From: Crossaster papposus
Taxonomy: Eukaryota > Echinodermata > Asteroidea > Velatida > Solasteridae
Assembly (NCBI GenBank): GCA_037893245.1
Contig: JBAIAA010000441.1
Location: 1,860,001 to 1,924,000 of the forward strand
Direction: 5' to 3'
Length of the DNA stretch: 64,000 nucleotides
Shown here: positions 46,244 to 57,656 of the stretch, one piece after another
Position numbering within the stretch: position 1 is the stretch's first letter
How the letters are laid out: each line of letters opens with the position of its first letter
The notes under the pieces: generated by a model
The model's input: only the letters and a program-made list of their open reading frames with translations
What the model was told of the DNA's origin: nothing
Databases searched by the model: none
Position numbers and translations under genes: made by a program

Positions 46244-46507
46244 CCTTCCAATAGGGTCGTCCTGTCTAACTCACTTAATCGCTTGGAAAGTTCCGAGCAG
46301 AATTGTGTTGCCTTTGCTTGCGAGTGTGACGTTTCATGCATAATTACGTGACGACGTGGCGGAAAGTTGGCCAATAAGTCAGCGATTATGCATGTTACCT
46401 CACGCGATTATTCACGCAACGTCACACGCACATGCAAATGCGACACAATTCTGCTCGGAATTTATCGAGCGAATTAGGTGATTTAGACAAGACGACCTAT
46501 TGGAAGG
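46244..46507. mobile_element. Fold-back element, 264 bp
   Basis: Ends CCTTCCAATAGGGTCGTC and GACGACCTATTGGAAGG. The arms extend inward through GAGCAGAATTGTGTTGCC and its inverse, so most of the element is palindromic. Confidence 0.8.
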
Positions 46508-46714
46508 CCATGGCGTGGTCTACGGCATACGTTAGAGGGCGCCCGCATTATAGGGGTCTACGGCGCGCTGCATACCGCGATTAGGTCGTCTTGTAAACAA
46601 GACTAGGCCTCAGAGTTGTGGAAGTATGCTTGTCCGTTTTTCTGACCACCCTGTATAGACAATAATAAACATTAAACGAATGACCCAATTAACCGTTCAT
46701 TTGCACCCAAAACA

Positions 46715-46850
46715 AATCTAGTATTACTTGTTAGTATTACTTGTTAAGTTGTTAGTATTACTTTAGTATTAATTATACACACAATGTAGTATTACTTCTA
46801 GTAGTATTACTAGTAAATCTAGTTAACATAATATAACATCCAATAACATA
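46715..46850. repeat. Minisatellite of TAGTATTACT words
   Basis: Irregular tandem copies of TAGTATTACTTGT-like words. Confidence 0.8.
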
Positions 46851-47010
46851 ACATCAATAATAATAGCTGTATATTTTTGTATAAGTGAAATCAACAAAAG
46901 ATCGCCAAAATCACATCCAAATGCTCCAAAAATTCACATCTTCAGTCAAAATTCATATCCTGGTTTATAGTCGTTAGAATCCAAATTATGAATTTGTGAC
47001 TTCCAATTAA

Positions 47011-47215
47011 CCCTTTAAACTCGGGCCTGTTTTCGAAGATTTTGTACGTGTTGCTAGTTTCTATATACAAATATCATTTGCAGTGTACAAATCCCATATA
47101 ATTATGTATCATTGGAAAGCTTACAAATAGGGCTATATTTTGGGGTTATATTTGGACCCCAGGAGCTTTTAAGGGACTTATAAGTCAGATGTAGCGCGGG
47201 GCTGAGTGCAAAGGG
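47011..47215. mobile_element. Small TTAA-flanked element
   Basis: Ends CCCTTT and AAAGGG, each flanked by TTAA. The terminal inverted repeat is short, so the boundary call is moderate. Confidence 0.5.
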
Positions 47216-48015
47216 TTAAGTTCATCAGGTTTTTTATTCTGGTGCGCTGTGTATTCATGGAGAGTCGGGCGATTACATTGGATTTAATGCAAACTCCGTA
47301 TACGGTCGATTATTGATATGCAGCGCGGGAATTATATTCACAAAAGAGAGTGGACCGTGGACAGAACATGTTCACGTCGCCTTGAGGGACGCGGCTGTGA
47401 ATAACAATGTACACGTACAAGGTATGCAGCTCATCGCAGATGAAACAGTTGACAATAGATCGAACGTTGCTATTGGTCTCATTTTTTTATCTCAAAGTAC
47501 GGCGCGTTTTTTCGGACTAATCAACAGGATTCTTATATCACATTGGAGGTTAGGATCTCAATTATTCGATTGTTTTTCCCCGCAAAAACAATCGAATATT
47601 CCGTTACTCCAGTGCAATGATAGGGCGTTCGATTACTCACCCCAGCTTACTCGTGCCTCTAAATCGGGGGAACGGTTGTACATGCGCAGTACGCGAGAGT
47701 AAACGAACGATCTCGGATTGGGTCACTCGACTTAACCAGTGACGTTCATACAAACTACGAATAGAAGGGAGAACAACTGCGCGTTTTCACGAAGAAACTA
47801 GCGTGGATTCACATTTTCAGGGTACAAAGTACGACGAAATATTAAATTTCAAAAACAAATAGTTAAAATGAAATGAATTAAACTTGATATTACCGTTCGC
47901 CCTCGTCAAATCGACTGAACTGTTCTCAAATTATGGACAAGAAAGTGGGAACACGGGCTAATCTTACACTGTTTTTGGTACGTAACTTAAACAGGACAAT
48001 GCTTACATTAATTAA

Positions 48016-48381
48016 AGGTAGGATACACCATTTGTAGATATCAACAGTATTTACTACCGAATTATTAAGAAATATCTTACTCATTTGAAAGTAAATAATG
48101 ATTATAGGCATCCAGCAAAAAGATTGCGGTAGATACCCTGTAATAATTCCGTAAAATAGAATGTTATAAAATAAATCGCGATCGCCAGACGGCGATCGCG
48201 ATTAATATAAGAATAATGCTTGACGCCTGTTGAAAACAAACGCTGTTTTTCGTGCTTTTCTCGGCATTAATGACTGTACAACTTTGGACAGGTCAGTTAA
48301 ACAGTATTTACTATAAAACACAACCCCAAAAATCTACCCATTCATAATAATTCTAGCAATTACCAATGGTGTATCCTACCT
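48016..48381. mobile_element. MITE family A, copy 3
   Basis: Ends AGGTAGGATACACC and GGTGTATCCTACCT with TTAA on both sides. It is intact and 366 bp long. Confidence 0.85.
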
Positions 48382-49785
48382 TTAAGCACAAATTCATCTA
48401 TCATTTTGGATGTGATTTTGGAAATCCTTTGTTGAAATCACATTCTGTCCGCTTTGAATGCAAAATCACATTATGCCATTTCCTATAGTGTAGGCCTAAC
48501 GATTTATTTCTGAAATCCACGCAGAATAATTGATTAGGGAAGTCCAGCTGTATCGGTGCACCAGTATGCTTTGCTTTTAGAAACAACTCACACAGAAATA
48601 ATAGACGTGTCCTGCTGGTTCGTATTTTCTGTAAAAAAATACAAAAACAAATAAACGATTTTGATCAAGTAATTGTTGTGTATTTTGTAACAGTTACATG
48701 AACTAATGTTGAAAACTTAAAGATGGAATGTAGTGGAACACGGTTTTACGAGCCTCAGTCGCGATAATATCAGCTCCAAATAAACCCGATGAAGAAGCTC
48801 TCTTCTGGTTTTCTTAGGATAAACGAGATTTTGATCACATCTTGTTGGGGGGGGGGGGGGGGCAACCGATCCAGGATTACGGGCGATTCACAATACTTAC
48901 TACACGCTGTGGTGCAGAAGACGACAATAGGCGACGCGATATGTTGTCTTTATAACAACGTACAACGCAGTGCGCCACCAAGAGTTTGCCACAGAGTATC
49001 CGTCGACAAAACAAAATATAGAGATATACGGATATAGGAAATGCCATGTAGGTTCCAACCGGCTGTTCAAATAATTCTTCCCGTCATCAGAAGCATGGTT
49101 GGGGGTGAGGTGAGGGGTGAGGTAAGGGGTAAGGTCGTTGCGGTCCTTGAGGTCCTTAAGGGTGGGGTTTGCTTGAAGTCTGTCCTTGGCCGATGGTGTT
49201 TGCATCGGACCTTGGGACATTGGTATAGGAGGTAGACGACGTCGAAGCTGACCATGGTGTCGTTCAGCTGGAGAGGGTGATGCTTTGGAGGATGGTGGTA
49301 AACTGGTAGAAGTTATTGGTGTGGTGTTCGGTGTTGCCTGTACCAGGCGGTGAACAATTGGCGAGATGGGGTCTTTCTGGAAGCAAGGTTTAAGCCCAAC
49401 GACAGAACGTTGGTGTCATCCGGGGATAGGGTACGTTGGCTCATTGTATAGGTGATCCCATTACCTGGGACAGGGGCTGCAGGCGTGGGGGTATAGGTAA
49501 TCCCATTACCTGGGTCCGTAGCGCGCTTGGTGATGTTCAGGAATGTCTCGATCTGGCGACTGCGGGATTCATTAAAGGATAGGGCGAGCTGCCGAATCGA
49601 ACGCAGCGCAATACGTGCACAATGCATTGTGTGCATGTGCACCTGGATTTACGATCATGCACAAGGCGATAATATGGACCTTGTCGTCATAATACTTAGA
49701 GATTTTTACAAGTGGCACAAGGAACACTAGGTGATTGTATTTTGTCAAAGCTTATTTTCAATAACTTATGATTTAGCTTGCAAGC
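48382..49785. other. Intronic DNA, no gene seen
   Basis: Contains a G run at 48847-48862 and GGGGTGAGGT-like short repeats at 49099-49135. Open frames here lack splice or domain support. Confidence 0.45.
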
Positions 49786-49789
49786 GATT

Positions 49790-49975
49790 TTAACTTACAA
49801 TAAGCTATTTTGTGTAGGGTAGTCAGGCTGGTGTAGGGTTCTTTCTCGCGCCTTTTACCATTATGACTTGGGTTCGAATCCCGAATCCCGCTTGGGTACA
49901 TCCTTGGGTTTCTCCCAAAAATGTTCTTCTTGGGTTTTTCTCCAACCTCTAAAACTGTAACTTCTTCTACAGTGT
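49790..49975 (+). mobile_element. tRNA-derived SINE-like element
   Basis: GGTTCGAATCCC at 49871-49882 is a good B box. It is followed by GCTTGGGTACATCCTTGGGT and TTCTTCTTGGGTTTTTCTCC, wording typical of SINE bodies. The 5' end and A box are not clear. Confidence 0.5.
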
Positions 49976-50115
49976 GCACCGTAAGTATAACTCGAAAGCC
50001 TAAAGAAACCTTTAGTAGCGCTTTTTAGGGATCCTTGTTGGTTTCACTACCATAAAGACGTAATTAAGTATATATAACAACAAATATGGTAATCGCGAGA
50101 TAATATAAATCTCAC

Positions 50116-50371
50116 CTTCGAACTGCTGTGCCAGATTATGTAGCCCAACCTTGCTCAAAGCCCCAGCTAAGATGCTTCCATCCAACCTTCCACATCGCTG
50201 CCTCCACTTCACAAGCATTTTAAATATCTGTTCATCGACGTCATGTTGGTTGTTCTCTTTTATCTTGTACAGGTCCGCCGGAGTGAAGCCTAACTCTGTG
50301 GCCAGTGGCTCCCACTCTATTCCCAATTTCTCTGCAAGTCGACGGAAACATTTCTCGTCAGCAATTTCCGA
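50116..50371 (-). CDS. Death domain exon
   Basis: Acceptor TTTTCTTTTCAG and donor GTGAGAT bound 256 nt, phase 0 in and 1 out. The translation carries the Death pattern: FRRLAEKLGIEWEPLATELG, FTPADLYKIKENN, DEQIFKMLVKWRQRCG, then LAGALSKVGLHNLAQQFEG. Death domains assemble signalling complexes through homotypic contacts in apoptosis and NF-kB pathways. Here it follows a ZU5-UPA module, as in UNC5 and PIDD proteins, and may precede linker exons and NACHT. The domain is complete in one exon with the conserved Trp and Leu positions present. Confidence 0.88.
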
Positions 50372-50561
50372 CTGAAAAGAAAACAAATCATAAAGCTAAA
50401 GAGACCTGGAAACAAGAAAAGAGACAGATTACATAAAAGAGCAAAAAACAATCATCGCAACTGATCATTATCCGTCCGCAATGATTGACCGAAATAAAAC
50501 GTTGTACATGTACGTTTCCTTTTTATATTGACCAGTTGAAACTGTCAAGCATAACACTCAC

Positions 50562-50605
50562 GGTTAGCCTATCCGTCGATATGGAGCTCCCTTCAGGCAA
50601 AGTTT
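50562..50605 (-). CDS. 44-nt connector exon
   Basis: Acceptor TTGCTCTAG and donor GTGAGTG. Entered in phase 1 and left in phase 0, it reads TLPEGSSISTDRLT after a shared first codon. It bridges the 51.0-kb and Death exons with matching phases. Confidence 0.6.
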
Positions 50606-50820
50606 CTAGAGCAAGAGCAAATAAAACAATAATTAGTCTTTTATACAACATATGAAACAATATTGTTTGTTGTTATTCCGGTGAACCAATAACTATAGGC
50701 TTTTATTTTCCCCGACACTAATTTTGTCTAGGTCAAAATTTGACGTTTTCCCAGGTAAAAAAAATTACCCATAAAGTGAGTCGGAGAAATGTCTTTTTCA
50801 CCCGATATTTTGCTATATAC

Positions 50821-51109
50821 CTGTCACTCGAAGTTTCTTCGAAATGGGCTTAGCGATTTTAGGAGACGAATCCAGCAGACGCTTAATGGATGTCCCGTCT
50901 TCGCAGCCATGCGCCCTTTGATGTGCAAAGAAGATCTTTAATAAATCCCGTGTTTCCATGGAGCTGTGGTCGACACCTGTCAGCTCCGCCAGCAATCTGG
51001 TCATGTTTGGTTGTCGACAGAGAGCGCGTACCATCTCCTCTGACAAACCTCCATAATCACCATCCGAAGACTGTGAATTTTTGGGATCTTGAACACAATT
51101 CATCTTCTC
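50821..51109 (-). CDS. Helical, death-fold-like exon
   Basis: Acceptor TTATTTGTTTAG and donor GTATATAG bound 289 nt, phase 0 in and 1 out. The protein has a polar start (CVQDPKNSQSSDGDYGG), then predicted helices LSEEMVRALCRQ, MTRLLAELTG, TRDLLKIFFAHQRAHG and TSIKRLLDS, and a basic end. The spacing of helices suggests a Death-superfamily fold, but no diagnostic motif settles it. It sits between the zinc ribbon and the canonical Death domain. Confidence 0.65.
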
Positions 51110-51390
51110 CTAAACAAATAATCATACAATATCAGTAAATATACACACTCTAAAAGTGATTAACTTTTGAACTCATAAATATACGCCTTTTGCAACAGTT
51201 TATACATAATTGTCACGCGTTTAAGGGCTCACGTTCGGTGGGTTTACAGTGTTTTGTTGCTTCTAAATATGTCTAAGACTATCACGAATGCAACAAATTC
51301 AAGGACACAGATTCGATATGTTGTAGAACGATGTAGCAGAGATTATTAGGAAAAATAGAAAAAGAATAACATATTTAGCGAATAACTCAC

Positions 51391-51423
51391 ATCACAGGAA
51401 GGGCAGATTTCGCGGGCTTCATC
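51391..51423 (-). CDS. 33-nt exon, second half of a zinc ribbon
   Basis: It reads DEAREICPSCD in phase 0 between TTTGTTTCCAG and GTGAGTT. The CPSC pair completes a four-cysteine site with the CYSC of the exon at 52238, giving CxxC-x8-CxxC across the splice junction. Confidence 0.65.
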
Positions 51424-52237
51424 CTGGAAACAAAACCAAATAACTAAGTTTAGAATTCAAGAAGTCCAGTCCAGTTGTATTAACGTGTTTACTGTTAGTC
51501 CAACGTGTAGACGTGCATCAATAAACATGATCGATAGCTATGCAAATACAAGTATGCATCGCAGGGGTTTAGCATTTACCGTAATACAAATACAACTTGT
51601 GTAATAGAACATTGCTATCGACAACATATAATTTCGATGTAAGTGTATACAAAATAGTCAAAAAATAATGATATCTAAACCTGGGGCCAATTTCATAAAG
51701 CTGTAAGCACACAAACATTTGATTATTGAGAAGCAAACCACGTGTAATTGTCTCTATGTTTGCCCTGCAAGAACTCCTACTGCCAGACAGAGTCATGCAT
51801 AACCCTCTGACGTAGGGCAGATTGTCCAGTGACCTGTGAGCTAATTAGCGGGTACCCGCCGGTTGGACATGTACGTGTTTCCTAACGAGGTCGAAGCCAT
51901 TGCCACAAGTTTTTATTTATTTATTTACTTCTCATATTTATCCAGGGTATAACCTATTCACCATAAGGTGGTCTCCAATAGGGCCCTGACTTAAAAACAA
52001 TACAAATTATACAATAACATTATATTTAAACGGTGAAGTAAAAGGTAAAACGTACGAATACCTAAAAACACTAATTCAAAGACAATTTAAAAACGTATAA
52101 GTTAAAAGGTTGAGTAAGAAGTAAAGACGTACAAGAAATTAAAAAAAAAGATTAAAGAAAAATAACACCACCAACATACGAAGCTCAAAATAATGAATTC
52201 CCTCCAAGTCAATATTTCTCCAATCTTGTTAACTTAC
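51424..52237. other. Intron, no further exon seen
   Basis: AT-rich with A-rich stretches at 52020-52160. I see no paired splice sites enclosing an open frame. Confidence 0.45.
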
Positions 52238-52291
52238 CTGGTAGCAACTGTAGCACAGACGCTGGTTGTTTGACTGTTGCGTCGATCCGCT
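52238..52291 (-). CDS. 54-nt exon, first half of a zinc ribbon
   Basis: It reads SGSTQQSNNQRLCYSCYQ in phase 0 between CCACAAAACAG and GTAAGTT. CYSC supplies two metal ligands and the next exon supplies the other two. A metal-binding ribbon between UPA and Death parts is not part of the usual UNC5/PIDD arrangement. Confidence 0.65.
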
Positions 52292-52499
52292 CTGTTTTGT
52301 GGAAAAAAATTAATATGTTTTACACTTTCAGAATTAATTGTTCATAAGTCAAAGTAGGTGTACACAATCAAGCATTATAATGCAAGTGTCATGTGGACTA
52401 AAACCCTATTGTGGTGGGATCTAAACGCTGAGAAGCTGAATTGCGAAGTAAAGTGCCTAATATAGAAAGAAGTGAGAACATAATGGAAGCATTAAAAAA

Positions 52500-52650
52500 G
52501 GGTCCGCTCGTAAGCCCGACACCTCATAGGTCCGACAAAATTTCACCCCAATTAAATATTAAGGCTTACAGGTCCGACGCCCCAAAGGTCTAACGCCTCA
52601 TAATTCCGAAATTATTTTGGACTTATGAGACGTCCGACTTACGATACGGC
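52500..52650. repeat. Degenerate GTCCGAC/CCTCATA phrase repeat
   Basis: Words like GTCCGACGCC, CACCTCATAGGTCCGAC and GACTTATGAGACGTCCGAC recur in both orientations across 150 bp. Confidence 0.6.
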
Positions 52651-52733
52651 CCCGTTCAAAAAAAGCTTTAAAAATGTACACTAAATGCATGTTAACATTA
52701 TAGTTTTTATCTAATTTCTCCCTCAAGTCGTAC

Positions 52734-52913
52734 CTTTAGTGGTCTAATGGTAAATCGAAAGCCGTCTCCGCTTGATTCGACTTCCGTTCCGGTGCCACAC
52801 TGGGATATGAAACTCTCGCAAGAAGGATCCTTGTTACAATATTCGCGCTCAAGGTCGAAGGTCACCGAGTCCATTGGTAACTTCCAGATTCTTTTGACAG
52901 ATATTGTCTGTTT
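52734..52913 (-). CDS. 180-nt exon, end of UPA region
   Basis: Acceptor TTTTTTACAAAATAG and donor GTACGA bound exactly 60 open codons in phase 0: ISVKRIWKLPMDSVTFDLER, then a Cys-containing stretch (CNKDPSCESFISQCG), ending GFRFTIRPLK. The first part aligns with the last strands of UPA domains (compare the YQEIPFYHIW position in UNC5). The second part is unfamiliar. Confidence 0.7.
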
Positions 52914-53409
52914 CTATTTTGTAAAAAACAACAATTTTAAGGGGTTATTTATTTTTTAAAGGAATTAATTTGAAAACCAATTGCGATACATGCTTTATAC
53001 ACGTTGTGGTCCTTTACTGTACGTGCTTCAATTAAACAATTATTTATATAGTATTTGTTTCTATTATTTATTTATTTTCGTAGTTTCATTAATACAATGT
53101 GCGTCAAAACATTGCATAAGTGCGTCAACACAGTCACAGCGCAGCGTACTCGATAATGACGTACACAGCAAAATTTAGAGAATTCACGAGATTTTAACGA
53201 GAGCTCGGAAGTGAAGCTCGAAAAACGGACATACAATCTCTTCATGTGCATTAACGTCCGTAAAACTGAAAATGTATACAAATATACTTGTATACATCAA
53301 ATTAAAGCCTGTGATAAGACAAAGATAATAACGAAAATTTTTTTTTTAAAACAAGCTTGTATTAAAAAGTTACATCACTTAAAATTGTGCAATATATTCA
53401 TTATATACT

Positions 53410-53864
53410 CCTCACAAAAAGTATCGAGACACTTAAAAATGAGCCAATCATCAACGGCCCGACATGGTGTGGATTTATCAAAGCAAATAACCCAGTCCAT
53501 AATTTTGTTCTGCGTATTTCGACACCTCGATTGTTGAGATACGATGTTGCAGAGCGGAGTTAATTTCGTTTCAATGGTCATAGGACAAGTTTCAAAAGTG
53601 ACAATCATCCCTTTAGAAGCAGAACCTGATCATTCAAAACAATAATGCAAACCTGCTTATAGGGATGATTGTCACTTTTGAAACTGGACCTACGACCATT
53701 GAAATGACAATAACTCCGCTCTGCAACATCGTATCTCAACAATCCAGGTGTCAACATACGCAGAACAAAATTATGCACTGAGTTATTAGCTTTTGATTAA
53801 TATATACCCTTTTGGGCCGTTAATTATTGGCTCATTTTTAAGTGTCCCGACATTTTTTGTGAGG
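53410..53864. mobile_element. Fold-back mariner-like MITE, 455 bp
   Basis: Ends CCTCACAAAAAGTATCGAGA and an imperfect inverse. The arms extend through GACACTTAAAAATGAGCCAA and CGATGTTGCAGAGCGGAGTT, so almost the whole element folds back. Terminal wording resembles Tc1/mariner-derived elements. Confidence 0.75.
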
Positions 53865-54045
53865 ATTTTACAATGTACATGTAGTCCCGACCGAGTGATA
53901 TTAGTATGTTCAGCCATCCTGCACTCGATGCACGCTGCCGCATTGTAGTCCCTCGACCTTTTATAATTTCACTCGGCGCCATAGGCTATCCTTCGGACAT
54001 GAGAAAGTGCCGAAACTATAATACTCTGATTTGCGGGTATACTAC

Positions 54046-54177
54046 CTTTTTTTCCAGTTCCCAGCCAGGCTTAATATTCTCGATTTCAGATTGTACGTCT
54101 CCTGATCTGCCCACTACCAGACATCGGTAAACGTCCAACAGCTTGGAGCCCATTTTGTTTTCCATCTCCTCTACTTT
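54046..54177 (-). CDS. 132-nt exon, UPA domain middle
   Basis: Acceptor TTATGCTGCTCAG and donor GTAGTATA bound 44 open codons in phase 0: VEEMENKMGSKLLDVYRCL, then VVGRSGDVQSEIENIKPGWE. This matches the helical and strand part of UPA domains (compare QEVLEQEKRLGGQLL in UNC5). It continues directly from the ZU5 exon. Confidence 0.75.
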
Positions 54178-54748
54178 CTGAGCAGCATAAATAAAGCAAA
54201 TTAAACTTTACAGGCTTATGTACTTTAGTACTCACATGCCATCTTGGTTCAACCAGCTATAGGTATGTACCTCACGCAAGTGTCATTATGACGCGTGCGT
54301 TCCACCTAATGATCGATATGAAGTGAATTGTGTTGCAGAGTAATAGAGGACTATTAATATATGGACTAAAATTGAGCAGGCCGTGTGAAACTTCAACAAA
54401 TAAAAGGTTCATGAACCAGACTTCATAGGACTCCAAATATAATCTGACACCGAAAATGCGTTAACAACTTTGTGGGCCATGTTTTACCGGTCGTTTAAAC
54501 ATACCGACGTGTCGAGCTCTTGACCAATACGAATGGTTATTGTCTTAGGTATTTATGAATGAATAATAATGTCGGTGTGTTTTCCTTTACCCAGTATCTC
54601 TGCTTCCTCTCACCTATATATACTTTAGCTGTGTAGAGATATAGAGCAGAGAGATAATCTAATTGTGTTTTTGTTCACGGTCTGTCTCTCTTTGGACCAA
54701 TTTTCCCAGTAGTTATTTCCCCCCTTCTTATGATTTGGCCTTTTTTAA

Positions 54749-55010
54749 AGGGAGGATACACCATTTGCACATATTGAGACAACCAATGACTACCAAATTA
54801 CTAAGAAATATCGTAGTTATTTGAAAGTAAATAATGATTCCAGGCATCCAGCAAAAGTATTGCGCTAGATATCCTGTAATTATTCCGAAAAATTGAATGT
54901 TATTTAAACAAATCAAAATGTTCTTGCTTTTTTCTCGGCATCCAAAATACAACCCCCCAAATCCACCCATTCCTGATAGTTGAGGCAATTACCAATGGTG
55001 CATCCTACCG
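54749..55010. mobile_element. MITE family A, copy 4 (decayed, 262 bp)
   Basis: Ends AGGGAGGATACACC and GGTGCATCCTACCG. TTAA on one side and CTAA on the other show decay. The middle is shorter than in the other copies. Confidence 0.75.
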
Positions 55011-55172
55011 CTAAGCAAAATATCAATTCCTTTTTCCAGGAATTGAGTGGGTTTTTTTGCTTGGGCGATATTACATTTACAAAACTACCAAAATAGTCCC
55101 GACGCTTGCATTGTGCCCCCAAAATATATATAAAAAGTGTCAACCCTTAAAACAAAGAAACAGGGAGCTTAC

Positions 55173-55825
55173 CTCTTTTATAACTGGTTCATCGTTCCAG
55201 AGGTGGATCCGGAAGGGATAGTGATTCCCAGACGGATCAAAGGGGCTCCCAAACACTCCTGCCTCCATTATTTTGGTGCTGGTTTCGGATGGTTCACCCA
55301 CTAAAGCTGCCCCTGTGAAATGCTTCATCAGGAGTACGACGGTCTGGTCTTTGGTGGACACCAGCATGCCGTCGCCGTCTGCATCAAGAGTCTTCCATGA
55401 TTTTGGCGAGCCTCCTTCGTCATTGCACAACTGTACGTTCAACTTCCACCCGCTCCCCTCCTGGGCAAAGTGTGGGTAAGACAGCACCACGCTGTCCAGA
55501 AACTTCAAACCTGTTGGGCCGCACTGGATCATCGGCGACAGGACACAGTCCGCCGGACCGACCCCGTCAACTGTCGGCGCGTTGGGGTTGACGTAGATAT
55601 ACACCTGCTGCAGTCGACCTTTGGGAATTGCCCCACGGGGGATGTACAGGTGGACTTTGTTCTCGTTCAAGGACAGGCTCCCACCCTCCTGGTCGAAGTA
55701 ACCGATTGCAATGCACATCAACTGGAAGGTGTTCTTCCTCAGCGTCTCTTCGCTGCATCCTTTGGCAAATTGGTCGTGTTTCTCGAGGATCCTTTTCAGG
55801 AGAGTTGGCAAAGCGGACGAACCGC
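55173..55825 (-). CDS. ZU5 domain plus start of UPA
   Basis: A 653-nt exon with acceptor ATTTGTATTACAG (phase 1 in) and donor GTAAGCTC (phase 0 out). After a helical lead (LPTLLKRILEKHDQFA) comes ZU5: GYFDQEGGSLSLNENKVHLY, IPRGAIPKGRLQQVYIYVNP, LSPMIQCGPTGLKFLDSVVL, ending HFTGAALVGEP. The UPA domain begins with YPFRIHLWNDEPVIKE. ZU5-UPA-Death supramodules occur in UNC5, PIDD and ankyrins and control assembly and autoprocessing. No PIDD-like HFS cleavage site is evident; the equivalent position reads HFT. No membrane segment or signal peptide is seen, so a cytosolic UNC5CL/PIDD-like protein is likely. Confidence 0.9.
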
Positions 55826-56184
55826 CTGTAATACAAATCATGATACATGTACGTTAAGCCCGGTTCATACTCTGCGCAAAAAAGCCAAGGCGACCCGGGA
55901 TTCACGACGTCAGTTTTCGCGCTGCCAATTCGCCAACAGTTGAACACATTTCAGCACCGGCGAAATTCGCAGCGAATGCTTTATTATGACGTCAAATTCG
56001 CATCGCATTCGCATTTGCATAAATTATAAACCACCCTTTCAAAGTGTATTAAACCATGAGTAAAATCACTCTGTTAGTGATTTAAGTGGCCTTCTGTTCA
56101 AAATTCGCCTCGTACATTGTACACAAGTTGACAATTGCCTCTAAAATTTGTGACATTGCATTGTAACGTAATACAGACTGCATA

Positions 56185-56448
56185 CAGGGTGTCTCTATAT
56201 ATATATATAACCATTTTCAAATTCATATTATTGCAAAACTACTGAATATTTCAGTGCTGATTTCTGTACATTTCATAAATGTCTTGTTTGTTTGTTTAGT
56301 CATTCATGGCAATGACATAATTAACCTTATCCCATTGGACAGAGAACATTCTACCCTTTTTACAGACATTTGGCTTTTTCTAAAATATTCAGTAGTTTTG
56401 CAATATTACAAATTTTAAAATGGGTATACTTTCTTTAGAGACACCCTG
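56185..56448. mobile_element. TA-flanked MITE, 264 bp
   Basis: Ends CAGGGTGTCTC and GAGACACCCTG with TA on both sides. Inner arms CAAAACTACTGAATATT and the inverse extend the palindrome. Confidence 0.8.
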
Positions 56449-56519
56449 TAGAACATTTCACCAACTTTCGAGGCATGTCAATCAGCGTACAGGTAAATAT
56501 TATCCGTGGATATACGTAC

Positions 56520-56574
56520 CTGGAGATGATTGTAAATTCACAGATTTATCCGCTGTGATAGCAAAGCTGGTTTC
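56520..56574 (-). CDS. 55-nt exon before ZU5
   Basis: Acceptor TTTTGTTTTTAG and donor GTACGTA. Phase 0 in, 1 out, it reads ETSFAITADKSVNLQSSP and then a glycine completed by the ZU5 exon. Its phase-0 entry is the anchor that makes the upstream cassettes phase 0. Confidence 0.7.
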
Positions 56575-56645
56575 CTAAAAACAAAAACGAAGAACTGCAA
56601 AATGTGGTGGTTTTTTCATTCTTAAACGTGCACCAAAGAAATTGA

Positions 56646-56710
56646 CTGGAGCGGGGTTTGGACCTGTAACCTCCGAATTGCATTTACGGTGCTCTACCAA
56701 CTAAGCTCCC
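56646..56710 (-). mobile_element. tRNA-like SINE head or tRNA pseudogene
   Basis: The minus strand shows TTAGTTGGTAGAGCACC (A box), a seven-base loop AATGCAA and GGTCCAAACCCCGC (B-box-like). The acceptor stem pairs only in part. It is followed by CAGTCAATTTCTTTGGTGC. A tRNA-derived SINE head is more likely than a working tRNA. Confidence 0.5.
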
Positions 56711-57635
56711 AAATAGGCAAAATATTTGTGTTTATATGAGAGCTTTATAATGATAATATGAACAATTGTGCTGTTTTTTTATCGATACGTCAATGATCGA
56801 GCCAAAATCTTTGAAATTATTTACTATATAACAACTTTGAGATGAGCTATTTTAGGTACCAACGTGCCATATATACCTCCCTTTCAATACACAGATGCGG
56901 TCCTTTTTGCAAATCCGGGGTAGCATGAATTCTAGACTCCATGAAATCCAGACTCATTGTATATTGCGCATGATTAAGGAGAGATAATTCGGAGCGTGAT
57001 CTGTCACGTGAGAGGGTTTAACCAATGATAGCAAAAAAAATGTCCGATTTCCATAGGAGTCTGATTTTCATATGACACCAGCATCTCAAAGATATTTAAA
57101 AACAGTCGTCTTGACAACATGTCTGGTTAGCTAATACTTCTTGTACGTAGCCTATGGTGATACTCGATTGCATATCACTTGATAGTGGAATACCACCACA
57201 GTGTTTTAATGACTATTCCAAAAGCCAGTCTTTTGCAGGCAGTAGGCCTATCTGTCATTCTAAAGATTATTACTTACCCGTAAAAAGCATTGACTACGTA
57301 GGCTAATTTCAAGAGGGAAAATATTCTTTATAGTAATTATACAGGGTTCATGAGTGTACTTGACATTTCGGTAAAATTGATTAATACTGTAGTTTAAAAT
57401 GGAGTTTTGTCTTGCACGACATCAAGTCAAAATAATTAATATTACAGCCCTGCAAAATTCTTCAACAAAGTAAGAGTTTATATGGAACCAATGATTTTCA
57501 GGCAGAGTTAAACTAACGAAAACAAATCGCATATACACTGATAACAGTATGTCGACCAGATATGGCGAAACCGTGAAATATACTTATAATTAACTCTGAA
57601 GTTAAACAGTGAAGGCGAATCGAATGTACACTTAC

Positions 57636-57656
57636 CGGTGCCGTCCTGTCTGGGGC
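57636..57656 (-). CDS. 21-nt micro-exon cassette (APDRTAP)
   Basis: Acceptor TTTCTTTACAG and donor GTAAGTG bound 21 nt reading APDRTAP in phase 0. It is the cassette nearest to the 55-nt exon at 56520 and can join it in frame. Confidence 0.6.

Noticed and set aside
47313..47702. 129-codon plus-strand frame
   Set aside because: No recognisable domain, splice signals, repeat conservation or codon bias; likely chance in intron DNA.
55470..55943. 157-codon plus-strand frame opposite the ZU5 exon
   Set aside because: It is a shadow of the real minus-strand exon, which has a clear domain and splice sites.
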